The notes: generated by a model from the sequence alone, not told the origin. DNA of 64,000 bases from Stenotrophomonas maltophilia (GCF_002138415.1 NZ_CP015612.1:1838001-1902000), one strand, 5' to 3'. Shown: positions 46,824 to 55,336, numbered from the stretch's first letter. A program made the numbers and translations.

Positions 46824-48737
46824 ATGGCTTCACCCTGGCGGGACAGAATTCTCGGCCTGATGCCGCGTTCGGCCATCGTCTGCCACGACCTGTTCATGGT
46901 CTGGGCATGCTGGCAGCTGCTCCACGCGGGGCGGTACTCGATCCTCCCCAACGCGCCGGCGCTGCCCCTCTGGAATGTCGATACCACGCTGGTGCTGCTG
47001 CTGCAGGGCCTGGTGTTCTGGCGCGTGGGCCTGTATCGCGGCCTGTGGCGTTTCGCCAGCGTCAGCGACCTGCTGAACATCTTCAAGGCCAGCTTCATCG
47101 GCCTGGTCGGCATCGTGCTGGTACTGATGTGGAAGCGCTTCGATGGCGTGCCGATGTCGGTACTGGTGATCTATCCGTTCGCGCTGTCGGCACTGCTGGG
47201 CGCGCCGCGGCTGCTGTACCGGGCCTGGAAGGACTATCAGGCACTGCAGTCGGATTCCAGCGCACGCCGGGTATTGATCCTGGGCGCCGGGCAGGCGGCT
47301 GAAACCCTGGTCCGAGACCTGCGCCGTTCCGGCAACTTCGAGCCGGTCGGTCTGCTGGATGATGCACCGCACCTGCGTGGCGCCAAGCTGCAGGGCCTGC
47401 CCATCCTCGGCAGCCTGGATGATGCCCCGGCAGTGGTCCGCGAGACCGCCGCCAAGCTGCTGGTGATCGCCATGCCCTCGCTGGATGCCGCAGGCATGCA
47501 ACGGGTGGTTGCCATCTGTGAAAGCACCGGCGTGCCGTTCCGGACCGTGCCCAAGCTCAGCGACATCCTGCAGGGCCAGTCGCTGCCGGGCCAGCTGAAG
47601 GAAGTGGCGATCGAGGACCTGCTCGGCCGCAAGCCGATCACCCCGGACTGGAGCCTCATCCGAGGCTGGCTGGGTGGGCGTACCGTGATGGTGACCGGCG
47701 CCGGCGGTTCGATTGGTTCGGAGCTGTGCCGCCAGTGTGCGCGCCATGGCGCCGGCCGCATCATCCTGCTGGAGATGAGTGAACTGCTGCTGCTGACCAT
47801 CGAGGGTGAGCTGCGCCGCAGTTTCCCCGATGTCGAGATCGAAGCGGTACTGGGTGACTGCGGTGACCCGGCGGTGATCCGCCATGCGCTGTCGCTGCAT
47901 CCGGTCGATACCGCCTTCCATGCCGCAGCCTACAAGCATGTGCCGGTGCTTGAGCGACAGCTGCGCGAAGCCGTGCGCAACAACATCCTGGCGACCGAGA
48001 ACGTGGCGCGCGCCTGCCTTGAGGCCCGTGTCGAACATTTCGTGTTCATCTCCACCGACAAGGCGGTCGACCCGGTCAATGCGCTGGGTGCCAGCAAGCG
48101 CTACGCCGAGATGATCTGCCAGAGCCTGGACCAGAAGTCCACGCATACCCGTTTCGTCACGGTACGCTTCGGCAACGTGCTGGCCTCGGCCGGCAGCGTG
48201 GTCCCGCTGTTCCGTGAACAGATCCTGCGTGGCGGACCGGTGACGGTCACCGATCCGGAAGTCAGCCGCTACTTCATGACGATTCCCGAGGCCTGCCAGC
48301 TGATCCTGCAGGCGGCCGCCTCGGCGTCGCACGGTGCGATCTACACGCTGGACATGGGCGAGCCGGTGCCGATCCGGCTGCTGGCCGAGCAGATGATCCG
48401 CCTGGCGGGCAAGCAGCCGTACAAGGACATCCCGATCATCTATACCGGCCTGCGTCCGGGCGAGAAGCTGCACGAGACGCTGTTCTATTCGGACGAAGAC
48501 TACCGCGCCACCGCGCACCCGAAGATCCTCGAGGCCGGTGTGCGCATGTTCTCGCGCGATCTGGTGCTGGGCAACGTCCCGCGCCTGCGCGAAGCGGTGT
48601 GCAGCTACGACACCGACACCATCAGGGAAGTCCTGTTCGCGACGATGCCGGAGTTCTCTCCGATCGAACAGGATGCTTACATTTCATCCGCTAAAGTCGT
48701 GCCCTTTCCGGCACGTGAGGCCAACAGGCACCAATGA
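46824..48737 (+). CDS. WbpM/CapD-like nucleotide-sugar 4,6-dehydratase
   Basis: A 637-residue membrane-anchored enzyme. Four or so spans (about 15-130) precede a Rossmann domain (VLILGAGQAAETLVRDL) and a C-terminal SDR domain with VTGAGGSIGSELC near 291. Relatives such as WbpM and PglF convert UDP-GlcNAc to a 4-keto-6-deoxy sugar. The catalytic region reads STDKAVDPVNALGASKR, with Lys425 present; the position four residues before it, Met in WbpM and Tyr in FlaA1, is Leu421 here. It sits between the WbpL-like gene and galU (overlapping galU by four bases), so it probably serves surface polysaccharide synthesis. Confidence 0.88.
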   Translation: MASPWRDRILGLMPRSAIVCHDLFMVWACWQLLHAGRYSILPNAPALPLWNVDTTLVLLLQGLVFWRVGLYRGLWRFASVSDLLNIFKASFIGLVGIVLVLMWKRFDGVPMSVLVIYPFALSALLGAPRLLYRAWKDYQALQSDSSARRVLILGAGQAAETLVRDLRRSGNFEPVGLLDDAPHLRGAKLQGLPILGSLDDAPAVVRETAAKLLVIAMPSLDAAGMQRVVAICESTGVPFRTVPKLSDILQGQSLPGQLKEVAIEDLLGRKPITPDWSLIRGWLGGRTVMVTGAGGSIGSELCRQCARHGAGRIILLEMSELLLLTIEGELRRSFPDVEIEAVLGDCGDPAVIRHALSLHPVDTAFHAAAYKHVPVLERQLREAVRNNILATENVARACLEARVEHFVFISTDKAVDPVNALGASKRYAEMICQSLDQKSTHTRFVTVRFGNVLASAGSVVPLFREQILRGGPVTVTDPEVSRYFMTIPEACQLILQAAASASHGAIYTLDMGEPVPIRLLAEQMIRLAGKQPYKDIPIIYTGLRPGEKLHETLFYSDEDYRATAHPKILEAGVRMFSRDLVLGNVPRLREAVCSYDTDTIREVLFATMPEFSPIEQDAYISSAKVVPFPAREANRHQ

Positions 48738-49612
48738 GCAAGCGAATTCGCAAGGCAGTTTTTCCAGTGGCAGGGCTAGGGACGCGCTTTTTGCCGGCAA
48801 CCAAGACGGTGCCGAAGGAAATGCTGCCGATCATTGATCGTCCGCTGATCCAATACGCTGTGGATGAGGCAATCGAAGCAGGCTGCGACACGCTGGTTTT
48901 CATCACCAACCGCTACAAGCATGCGGTTGCCGACTACTTCGACAAGGCCTACGAACTGGAGCAGAAGCTCGAGCGCGCCGGCAAGCAGGAGCAGCTGGAG
49001 ATGATCCGCCATGTGCTGCCCAATGGCGTGCGCGCGATCTTCGTGACCCAGGCCGAAGCACTGGGCCTGGGCCATGCGGTGCTGTGCGCGAAGGCCGTGA
49101 TCGGTGATGAGCCGTTCGCGGTGCTGCTGCCGGACGACCTGATCTGGAACCGCGGCGACGGCGCACTGAAGCAGATGGCCGACCTCAACGAGGCCAGTGG
49201 CGCCAGCGTGATTGCCGTTGAAGACGTGCCGCACGACAAGACCGCCAGCTACGGCATCGTTGCCACCGAGGCATTCGATGGCCGCAAGGGGCGTATTTCG
49301 CAGATCGTGGAGAAGCCGAAGCCGGAGGACGCCCCGAGCGACCTGGCAGTGGTCGGACGCTACGTGCTGAGCCCGAAGATCTTCGAGCTGCTGGAGCAGA
49401 CGGGCAGCGGTGCCGGTGGCGAGATCCAGCTGACCGACGCGATCGCGCAGCTGCTGAAGACCGAAGAGGTGGATGCCTACCGTTTCGAGGGCACCCGTTT
49501 CGACTGCGGTACGCATCTGGGGCTGGTGGAGGCGACGATCCGTTTCGCGCTGGACAACCCGAAGCTGGCTGGCCCGGCGCGGGAGAAACTGACGGCGATG
49601 TTGGCGGAATAA
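48734..49612 (+). CDS. galU: UTP-glucose-1-phosphate uridylyltransferase
   Basis: GalU makes UDP-glucose for lipopolysaccharide core, capsule and trehalose. The 292-residue protein has the nucleotide-binding PVAGLGTRFLPATKTVPKEM at about 9-28, ITNRYKHAVADYFD, LLPDDLIW, and VEKPKPEDAPSDLAVVGRYVL. Length and motifs are standard. It is the last gene of the polysaccharide cluster. Confidence 0.96.
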   Translation: MSKRIRKAVFPVAGLGTRFLPATKTVPKEMLPIIDRPLIQYAVDEAIEAGCDTLVFITNRYKHAVADYFDKAYELEQKLERAGKQEQLEMIRHVLPNGVRAIFVTQAEALGLGHAVLCAKAVIGDEPFAVLLPDDLIWNRGDGALKQMADLNEASGASVIAVEDVPHDKTASYGIVATEAFDGRKGRISQIVEKPKPEDAPSDLAVVGRYVLSPKIFELLEQTGSGAGGEIQLTDAIAQLLKTEEVDAYRFEGTRFDCGTHLGLVEATIRFALDNPKLAGPAREKLTAMLAE

Positions 49613-49652
49613 GGTTTATCAGGCGTTCCGTGCAGCGCCTTGATTGATACGT

Positions 49653-49850
49653 GATGGGCGGGACGGGTGGGCCTTTGCAGGACACGCCGTAAACCCGTCC
49701 ATGGGGGCTCGGTCGCCGCATCCATGCGGCGAACGGTCCTGCAAAGGCCCACCCGCCCCGCCTGTCAGGTTTCCTGCTGGCGCGGACGGGAAGGGCGGAA
49801 TCAAGGGCAAGAGCAAAAGCAAAAAGGCAGCCGATGGCTGCCTTTTTTGC
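49653..49850 (+). repeat. Composite long-hairpin element, copy F, with terminator-like end
   Basis: A 27-bp stem with arms at 49657-49683 and 49736-49762 (one mismatch). The loop reads ACACGCCGTAAACCCGTCC and CGCCGCATCCATGCGGCG, nearly as in copy A although the outer stem is different. After the stem come TGTCAGGTTTCCTGC and a run of GCAAAAGC-like hexamers. The end is AAAAAGGCAGCC-gat-GGCTGCCTTTTTT at 49821-49850, which has the form of a two-way terminator between convergent galU and the thiolase gene. Confidence 0.72.
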
Positions 49851-49855
49851 TTGTT

Positions 49856-49894
49856 GGGGTCAGAGCCCTTTGCTGCGCAAAGGGCTCTGACCCC
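49856..49894. repeat. GGGGTCAGAG-type palindrome
   Basis: Arms GGGGTCAGAGCCCTTTG and CAAAGGGCTCTGACCCC around CTGCG, 17-bp perfect stem. Same outer arms as at 10161-10200 and 54711-54741, different apex. Confidence 0.75.
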
Positions 49895-49900
49895 AGCTCT

Positions 49901-50060
49901 TGATCCTGCCTTTGCTCACCCTTCCGCCGCGCGGAATGATGGATGGCGCGGGTGGGTGAGGCTGACCGGGACTGTCAGCGGCATGGATGCCGCTGCCAAG
50001 CCTACAGGGATGTACTTGCGGCGTGTCCCGGGCAGTCTCACCCACCCGGGCCCCTCAGTA
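49901..50060 (-). repeat. Composite long-hairpin element, copy G
   Basis: Stem arms at 49950-49972 and 50025-50047, 23 positions with two mismatches. The loop has TCAGCGGCATGGATGCCGCTG and AAGCCTACAGGGATGTACTT, which is the reverse complement of the loop of copy C. The stem sequence is unlike any other copy. Flanking hexamer and GCAGGGC parts are reduced. With copy F it forms a facing pair, as A/B and C/D do. Confidence 0.68.
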
Positions 50061-50092
50061 CACCGACATCCCGACCGGCAACGCTCTGAACC

Positions 50093-51301
50093 TTACAGCG
50101 CCTCGAAAATACCCGCTGCACCCATGCCCGTGCCGATGCACATCGTCACCATGCCGTACTTCTGCTGGCGGCGACGCAGGCCGTGCAGCAGGGTTGCGGT
50201 ACGGATCGCGCCGGTCGCACCCAGCGGGTGGCCTAGGGCGATCGCGCCGCCCAGCGGGTTGACCTTGCTCGCGTCCAGGCCGCAATCGCGGATCACCGCC
50301 AGCGACTGCGCGGCGAAGGCTTCGTTCAGTTCAATCCAGTCCAGCTGGTCCTGGGTCAGGCCGGCCTGCTTCAGCGCCTTCGGAATCGCGGCGATCGGGC
50401 CGATGCCCATCACTTCCGGGCGCACGCCGGCCACGGAGAAGCTGACGAAACGGGCCAGCGGGGTCAGGCCGTAGTCCTTGATCGCCTGCTCGGAGGCCAG
50501 CAGTACGGCGCCGGCGCCATCGCTCATCTGCGACGAGTTGCCGGCGGTGACGGTGCCGCCGAACTGGCCGTTGCGGAACACCGGGCGCAGCTTGGCCAGG
50601 CCTTCGGCCGAGGAGTCCGGGCGCGGGCCTTCGTCGGTGTCGGCGATCTTGTTGCGGGTGATGATGCGCTGGCCATCGGCCAGGTCCGGCAGGTGCGAGA
50701 CGATCTCGTACGGGCTGATCTCGTCCTTGAAATCGCCGTTCTGGATCGCGGCCATGGCCTTCTGGTGCGAGGCCAGGGCGAAGGCGTCCTGGTCTTCGCG
50801 CGAGACCTTCCACTCTTCGGCCACCTTCTCGGCGGTGATGCCCATGCCGTAGGCGATGGCGACGTGGTCGTTGTCGAACACGCTCGGTGCCATCGCGATC
50901 TTGTTGCCCATCATCGGCACCATCGACATCGACTCGGTGCCGCCGGCCAGCATCAGGTCGGCGTTGCCCAGGCGGATCGCGTCGGCGGCCTGCGCCACGG
51001 CCTGCAGGCCGGAGGAGCAGAAGCGGTTCACGGTCTGTGCGGCGATGGTGTTCGGCAGGCCGGCCAGCAGCACGCCGATGCGTGCCACGTTCATGCCCTG
51101 CTCGGCTTCCGGCATGGCGCAGCCGATGATCGCGTCATCGATGCGGTTGACGTCCACGCCCGGGGCCTGGGCAACGACGCTGCGCAGCACGTGCGCAAGC
51201 ATGTCGTCGGGGCGGGTGTTGCGGAACATGCCCTTGGGCGCCTTGCCAACCGGGGTACGGGTGGCGGCGACGATGTAGGCGTCCTGGATTTGCTTGGTCA
51301 T
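50093..51301 (-). CDS. fadA: Acetyl-CoA C-acyltransferase (3-ketoacyl-CoA thiolase)
   Basis: Thiolytic cleavage step of beta-oxidation. The 402-residue protein has the nucleophile Cys95 in NRFCSSGLQA, the GGTESMS block, NEAFAAQ, GGAIALGHPLGATGA with the catalytic His near 358, and the second Cys in CIGTGMGAAG near 389. It lies downstream of the dehydrogenase/hydratase gene with 173 bases between, a gap filled with tandem palindromes. fadA and fadI paralogues cannot be told apart here; the symbol is a best guess. Confidence 0.9.
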   Translation of the reverse strand: MTKQIQDAYIVAATRTPVGKAPKGMFRNTRPDDMLAHVLRSVVAQAPGVDVNRIDDAIIGCAMPEAEQGMNVARIGVLLAGLPNTIAAQTVNRFCSSGLQAVAQAADAIRLGNADLMLAGGTESMSMVPMMGNKIAMAPSVFDNDHVAIAYGMGITAEKVAEEWKVSREDQDAFALASHQKAMAAIQNGDFKDEISPYEIVSHLPDLADGQRIITRNKIADTDEGPRPDSSAEGLAKLRPVFRNGQFGGTVTAGNSSQMSDGAGAVLLASEQAIKDYGLTPLARFVSFSVAGVRPEVMGIGPIAAIPKALKQAGLTQDQLDWIELNEAFAAQSLAVIRDCGLDASKVNPLGGAIALGHPLGATGAIRTATLLHGLRRRQQKYGMVTMCIGTGMGAAGIFEAL

Positions 51302-51330
51302 TGCAGTGATCTCTCGAATTTTTTAGCCGG

Positions 51331-51470
51331 AGTGCCGACCAACGGTCGGCACCTACCAGAGGCAGAGGAGTGCCCACCAAGGTGGGCACCCACCAGAGGC
51401 AGAGGAGTGCCCACCAAGGTGGGCACCCACCAGAGGCAGAGGGATGCCGACCAGGGGTCGGCACCCGCCA
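51331..51470. repeat. Four tandem palindromic repeats inside the beta-oxidation operon
   Basis: Four units of about 38 bases. Units 2 and 3 are identical (AGTGCCCACCAAGGTGGGCA and the spacer CCCACCAGAGGCAGAGG). Units 1 and 4 have the stem changed to GTGCCGACC/GGTCGGCAC-type with both arms altered together. The spacer CCAGAGGCAGAGG is constant. It lies between the FadN-like gene and the thiolase gene. Confidence 0.85.
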
Positions 51471-51474
51471 TCAA

Positions 51475-53847
51475 TCAGTTACGCAGCGGCTTGCCGGTCT
51501 TCAGCATGTGCGCGATGCGGGCCTGGGTCTTTTCCTGCTGGGCCAGTTCGACGAAGTGCTTGCGCTCCAGGGTCAGCAGCCACTCTTCGTCCACCAGGGT
51601 GCCGCGGTCGACCTTGCCACCGCACAGCACGGTGGCGATGCGCTCGGCAATCTCGTAGTCGTACGGGCTGATGAAACGACCTTCCAGCATGTTGACCAGC
51701 ATCATCTTGAAGGTGGCGATACCCACGTCACCGGCGACCTGGATGCGGCGTGCCGGCAGCGGCGGACGGTAGCCCGCTTCGGCCAGGGCGCGTGCTTCGG
51801 CCTTGGCGATGTGCAGGGCCTCGTAGCTGTTGAACACCACCTTGTCGGTGCTGCGCAGCAGTCCCAGTTCCTTGGCGTTGACCGCCGAGTTGGACACCTT
51901 GGCCATCGCCACGGTCTCGAAGGTCTTCTTCAGTTCGGCGAACACGTCACCGCCCGGGCCCGCGGCCTGCGAGGCACGCACGGCCAGTTCCTTCAGGCCA
52001 CCACCGGCCGGCAGCAGGCCGACGCCGGCCTCGACCAGGCCGATGTAGCTTTCCAGGAAGGCCACGGTCTTGGCGCTGTGCATCTGGAACTCGCAGCCAC
52101 CACCCAGCGCCAGGCCGCGCACGGCGGCAACCACCGGCACCAGCGAGTACTTGATGCGCTGGCTGGTGCGCTGGAAGTTGGCAACCATTTCTTCGAACTG
52201 GTCGACCTTGCCGGCCTGCAGCAGGCCCAGCGCGCCGGCCAGGTCGGCACCGGCGGAGAAGGGTTCCTTCTGCTGCCAGATCACCAGGCCCTGGAAGTCC
52301 TTCTCGGCGCGGCTGACGCATTCCTGCAGGCCGTCCAGCACCTGGTCGGACACGGTGTTCATCTTGGTCTTGAAGCTGACCACGGCGATGCCATCACCGT
52401 CGTGCCACATGCGCAGGCCGTCGTTCTCGAACACGGTTTCGCCCGGCGCGAACTTCTCGCCCAGCAGCGGATCCGGGAAACGCTGGCGCTGGTACACCGG
52501 CAGCGACGAGCGCGGCAGCTTGGCGTTGCGCGACGGGCTGTAGCTGCCTTCGGCGGCGTGCACGCCGTCGCGGCCATCGAACACCCAGTCCGGCAGCGGG
52601 GCGTTGCTCATGCTCTTGCCGGCGACGATGTCATCGGCGATCCACTGTGCCACCTGCTTCCAGCCGGCGGCCTGCCAGGTTTCGAACGGGCCCAGCGACC
52701 AGCCGTAGCCCCAGCGGATGGCCAGGTCGACGTCGCGCGCGGTCTCGGCGATGTCGGCCAGGTGGTAGGCGCTGTAGTGGAACAGATCGCGGAAGGTCGC
52801 CCACAGGAACTGCGCCTGCGGGTGCTGGCTTTCGCGCAGCTTGGCGAACTTCTCGGCCGGGTTCTTGATCTTCAGGATCTCGATCACTTCCGGTGCGGCG
52901 GTGCGGTCGGCCGGGCGGTAGTCCTGCTTCTCCAGGTCCAGCACGACGATGTCCTTGCCGACCTTGCGGAAGATGCCGGCGCCGGTTTTCTGGCCCAGTG
53001 CGCCCTTGGAAATCAGCGCGTCCAGCCACTTCGGCGACTTGAAGAACTCATGCCACGGGTCGTTCGGCAGGGTATCGCCCATGGTCTTGATGACGTGGGC
53101 CATGGTGTCCAGGCCGACCACGTCGGAGGTGCGGTAGGTGGCCGACTTCGGGCGGCCGACCAGCGGGCCGGTCAGGCCGTCCACTTCATCGAAGCCCAGG
53201 CCGAACTGCTGGGTGTGGTGGATGGTGGACAGGATCGAGAACACGCCGATGCGGTTGCCGATGAAATTCGGGGTGTCCTTGGCGTACACCACGCCCTTGC
53301 CCAGGGTGGTGACCAGGAATTCTTCCAGGCCTTCCAGCACGGCGGCATCGGTGGTGGTGGCCGGGATCAGCTCGGCCAGGTGCATGTAGCGCGGGGGATT
53401 GAAGAAGTGCACGCCGCAGAAGCGGTGGCGCAGCTGCTCGGGCAGAACGTCGGCCAGCTTGTTGATGCCCAGGCCCGAGGTGTTGGAGGCCAGCACGGCG
53501 TGGTCGGCCACGAACGGCGCGATCTTCTTGTACAGGTCCTGCTTCCAGTCCATGCGCTCGGCGATGGCCTCGATGATCAGGTCGCAGTCCTTCAACTGTT
53601 CCAGGCCGGTCTCGTAGTTGGCCGGGGTGATGGCTTCGGCCAGCGACTTGCTGGCCAGCGGCGCCGGGCTCAGCTTGCCCAGGTTGGCGATCGCCTTCAG
53701 CACGATGCCGTCGGCCGGACCTTCCTTGGCAGGCAGGTCGAACAGCACGGTGTCGACGCCAGCGTTGGTGAGGTGGGCGGCGATCTGGGCACCCATGACG
53801 CCGGCACCCAGCACGGCGGCGCGGCGGACTAGCAGGGAATTGGACAT
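51475..53847 (-). CDS. 3-hydroxyacyl-CoA dehydrogenase / enoyl-CoA hydratase (FadN-like)
   Basis: A 790-residue bifunctional beta-oxidation enzyme. The NAD-binding dehydrogenase domain comes first (GAGVMGAQIAAHL at 14-26, then SNTSGLGINKLAD and HFFNPPRYMHLAELIP). The crotonase-like hydratase domain comes after about residue 480 (SAGADLAGALGLL and RGLALGGGCEFQMHS). This order is that of FadN of Gram-positives and many proteobacteria, the reverse of FadB. It is preceded by a TetR-family regulator 39 bases upstream on the same strand. Confidence 0.92.
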   Translation of the reverse strand: MSNSLLVRRAAVLGAGVMGAQIAAHLTNAGVDTVLFDLPAKEGPADGIVLKAIANLGKLSPAPLASKSLAEAITPANYETGLEQLKDCDLIIEAIAERMDWKQDLYKKIAPFVADHAVLASNTSGLGINKLADVLPEQLRHRFCGVHFFNPPRYMHLAELIPATTTDAAVLEGLEEFLVTTLGKGVVYAKDTPNFIGNRIGVFSILSTIHHTQQFGLGFDEVDGLTGPLVGRPKSATYRTSDVVGLDTMAHVIKTMGDTLPNDPWHEFFKSPKWLDALISKGALGQKTGAGIFRKVGKDIVVLDLEKQDYRPADRTAAPEVIEILKIKNPAEKFAKLRESQHPQAQFLWATFRDLFHYSAYHLADIAETARDVDLAIRWGYGWSLGPFETWQAAGWKQVAQWIADDIVAGKSMSNAPLPDWVFDGRDGVHAAEGSYSPSRNAKLPRSSLPVYQRQRFPDPLLGEKFAPGETVFENDGLRMWHDGDGIAVVSFKTKMNTVSDQVLDGLQECVSRAEKDFQGLVIWQQKEPFSAGADLAGALGLLQAGKVDQFEEMVANFQRTSQRIKYSLVPVVAAVRGLALGGGCEFQMHSAKTVAFLESYIGLVEAGVGLLPAGGGLKELAVRASQAAGPGGDVFAELKKTFETVAMAKVSNSAVNAKELGLLRSTDKVVFNSYEALHIAKAEARALAEAGYRPPLPARRIQVAGDVGIATFKMMLVNMLEGRFISPYDYEIAERIATVLCGGKVDRGTLVDEEWLLTLERKHFVELAQQEKTQARIAHMLKTGKPLRN

Positions 53848-53886
53848 GGTGTAGGGCCTTTGTTGGTCAGCAGTTACTGGGTGGAA

Positions 53887-54540
53887 TCAAAGGGAAGCGG
53901 GCAGGGCGCTGGCGCGTGCGGCGGCGCGGAACCCGGCTTCGGCGAAATGGATCAGTTCGTGGGCGGCATGGGCACGATGCGCCGCTTCGGTGACACCGGC
54001 GGGACGCTTGATCAGCCCGAAGTCGGCCATGGCATAGGTGAGCGAGCCGGCAAGGAAATCCAGGCGCCAGTACAGCTCTTCCTTGCTCAGGTCGGGCACG
54101 CACTCGCCGATGGCCTTGCCGAACGCACGCAGCACGTGGCCGTAGTGGTCGGACAGGAACTTGCGCAGGTTGTCGTTCTTCTCGGCGTAGGCGCGGGCGA
54201 TCACGCGCACGAAGGCGCCGCCGTTCTGGCGGTCCTGGGCCAGCGCCAGCGCCGGTTCGACGAAGGCGGCCAGCACCGGGCGCAGCTGCCCGGGGTGTTC
54301 GCTGCGGGCGCGCTCGAGCTGCGACAGGCGGGCGCCGGTCATCTCGTCCATGCGGCGGCGGAACACCTCGTTGACCAGGTTTTCCTTGGAGCCGAAGTGG
54401 TAGTTCACCGCAGCGATGTTGACGTCGGCCTGGCTGGTCACCTGGCGCAGCGACGTGCCGGCGAAGCCGTGCTGTGCGAACAGCTCCTCGGCCGCGCCGA
54501 GGATGCGGTCCTTGGTCGAGAAGTGGGCGGGTTTGGCCAT
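53887..54540 (-). CDS. TetR-family regulator of fatty-acid oxidation (PsrA-like)
   Basis: A 217-residue TetR regulator. The helix-turn-helix lies at about 28-52 (GTSLRQVTSQADVNIAAVNYHFGSK). The ligand-binding domain includes RDFLAG-like WRLDFLAGSLTYAMADFG. It is the first gene of an operon with the FadN-like enzyme and thiolase. A perfect CAAAC-N4-GTTTG site lies 17 bases upstream of the start, which is the operator form described for PsrA of Pseudomonas and relatives. By analogy it would be an autorepressor released by long-chain acyl-CoA (inference). The ATG at 54540 opens the conserved N-terminus; longer frames read through repeats. Confidence 0.88.
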   Translation of the reverse strand: MAKPAHFSTKDRILGAAEELFAQHGFAGTSLRQVTSQADVNIAAVNYHFGSKENLVNEVFRRRMDEMTGARLSQLERARSEHPGQLRPVLAAFVEPALALAQDRQNGGAFVRVIARAYAEKNDNLRKFLSDHYGHVLRAFGKAIGECVPDLSKEELYWRLDFLAGSLTYAMADFGLIKRPAGVTEAAHRAHAAHELIHFAEAGFRAAARASALPASL

Positions 54541-54556
54541 CGGCGGGCGGACCTTA

Positions 54557-54574
54557 ATCAAACGATTGTTTGAT
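54557..54574. promoter_or_regulatory. PsrA-type operator
   Basis: ATCAAACGATTGTTTGAT: outer arms ATCAAAC and GTTTGAT with a 4-base centre (GATT), matching the described PsrA consensus (G/C)AAAC-N2-4-GTTT(G/C). On the minus strand a TAGTAT -10-like hexamer stands immediately before it, so a bound repressor would cover the transcription start. Confidence 0.75.
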
Positions 54575-54663
54575 ACTAGGACCAGACGGTAGCGTATGGC
54601 ATTTTGCAGTGCAGCAAAAATGGCTCGGTCGGTCAGAATCCACTCAGCTGGGTGAATGGGGTA

Positions 54664-54778
54664 GGGGTCGGATCCCCGCAGGGGCTCCGACCCCGACACT
54701 GGGCCGGAATGGGGTCAGAGCCCCTGTGGGGATCTGACCCCTGCCATGAGGGTTTGCCGGCCGGCGGCCGGCACTACC
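54664..54778. repeat. Two GGGTC-type palindromes and a SMAG half-pair upstream of ndk
   Basis: GGGTCGGATCCCC...GGGGCTCCGACCCC at 54664-54694 and GGGGTCAGAGCCCC...GGGGATCTGACCCC at 54711-54741, 16 bases apart. They are followed by TTTGCCGGCCGGCGGCCGGC with a CACTACC end at 54778. No gene in this divergent 360-base region. Confidence 0.7.
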
Positions 54779-54826
54779 ATGCCGCCGCTTTATCTTTTAC
54801 AATTCGCCTACGTTTATCAGGCTAAG

Positions 54827-54851
54827 CCCGCGTCCCGACGCGGGTTTTTTT
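54827..54851 (+). terminator. Orphan rho-independent terminator upstream of ndk
   Basis: CCCGCGTC-cc-GACGCGGG followed by seven T, on the plus strand only 50 bases before ndk, with no gene ending here. TACAAT at 54798-54803 could be the -10 element of a very short transcript that ends at this hairpin. It may be a small RNA or an attenuator in the ndk leader. Confidence 0.7.
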
Positions 54852-54900
54852 CATGTTACCCTTCGGGCCATCAGCGGCCCGATTCCATTGGAGACATCCC

Positions 54901-55326
54901 ATGGCGCTGGAGCGCACCCTTTCGATCATCAAGCCGGACGCCGTTGCCAAGAACGTCATCGGCGAAATCTACGCCCGCTTCGAGAAGGCCGGCCTGAAGG
55001 TCGTGGCCGCCAAGTACAAGCAGCTGTCGCGCCGTGAAGCCGAAGGCTTCTACGCCGTGCACCGCGAGCGTCCGTTCTTCAACGCGCTGGTCGAGTTCAT
55101 GATCTCCGGCCCGGTGATGATCCAGGCCCTGGAAGGCGAGAACGCCGTCCTGGCCCACCGCGACCTGCTGGGCGCCACCAACCCGAAGGAAGCCGCTGCG
55201 GGCACCATCCGCGCCGACTTCGCCGAATCCATCGATGCCAACGCCGCCCACGGCTCGGACTCGGTCGAGAATGCCGCGATTGAAATCGCCTACTTCTTCG
55301 CCGCCACCGAAGTCGTTTCGCGCTGA
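54901..55326 (+). CDS. ndk: Nucleoside diphosphate kinase
   Basis: Ndk equilibrates nucleoside di- and triphosphates. The 141-residue protein has the catalytic His117 in NAAHGSDS, and [12 protein letters not shown] at the N-terminus is typical. The ATG at 54901 gives the standard length; the preceding open frame is the leader with the orphan terminator. rlmN begins 10 bases after the stop. Confidence 0.97.
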   Translation: MALERTLSIIKPDAVAKNVIGEIYARFEKAGLKVVAAKYKQLSRREAEGFYAVHRERPFFNALVEFMISGPVMIQALEGENAVLAHRDLLGATNPKEAAAGTIRADFAESIDANAAHGSDSVENAAIEIAYFFAATEVVSR

Positions 55327-55336
55327 GAGTAATGCC

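Noticed and set aside
51331..51470. Possible CRISPR array
   Set aside because: Units are regularly spaced, but the constant part is only 13 bases, the rest is palindromic and nearly the same in each unit, and there are no unique spacers or cas genes.
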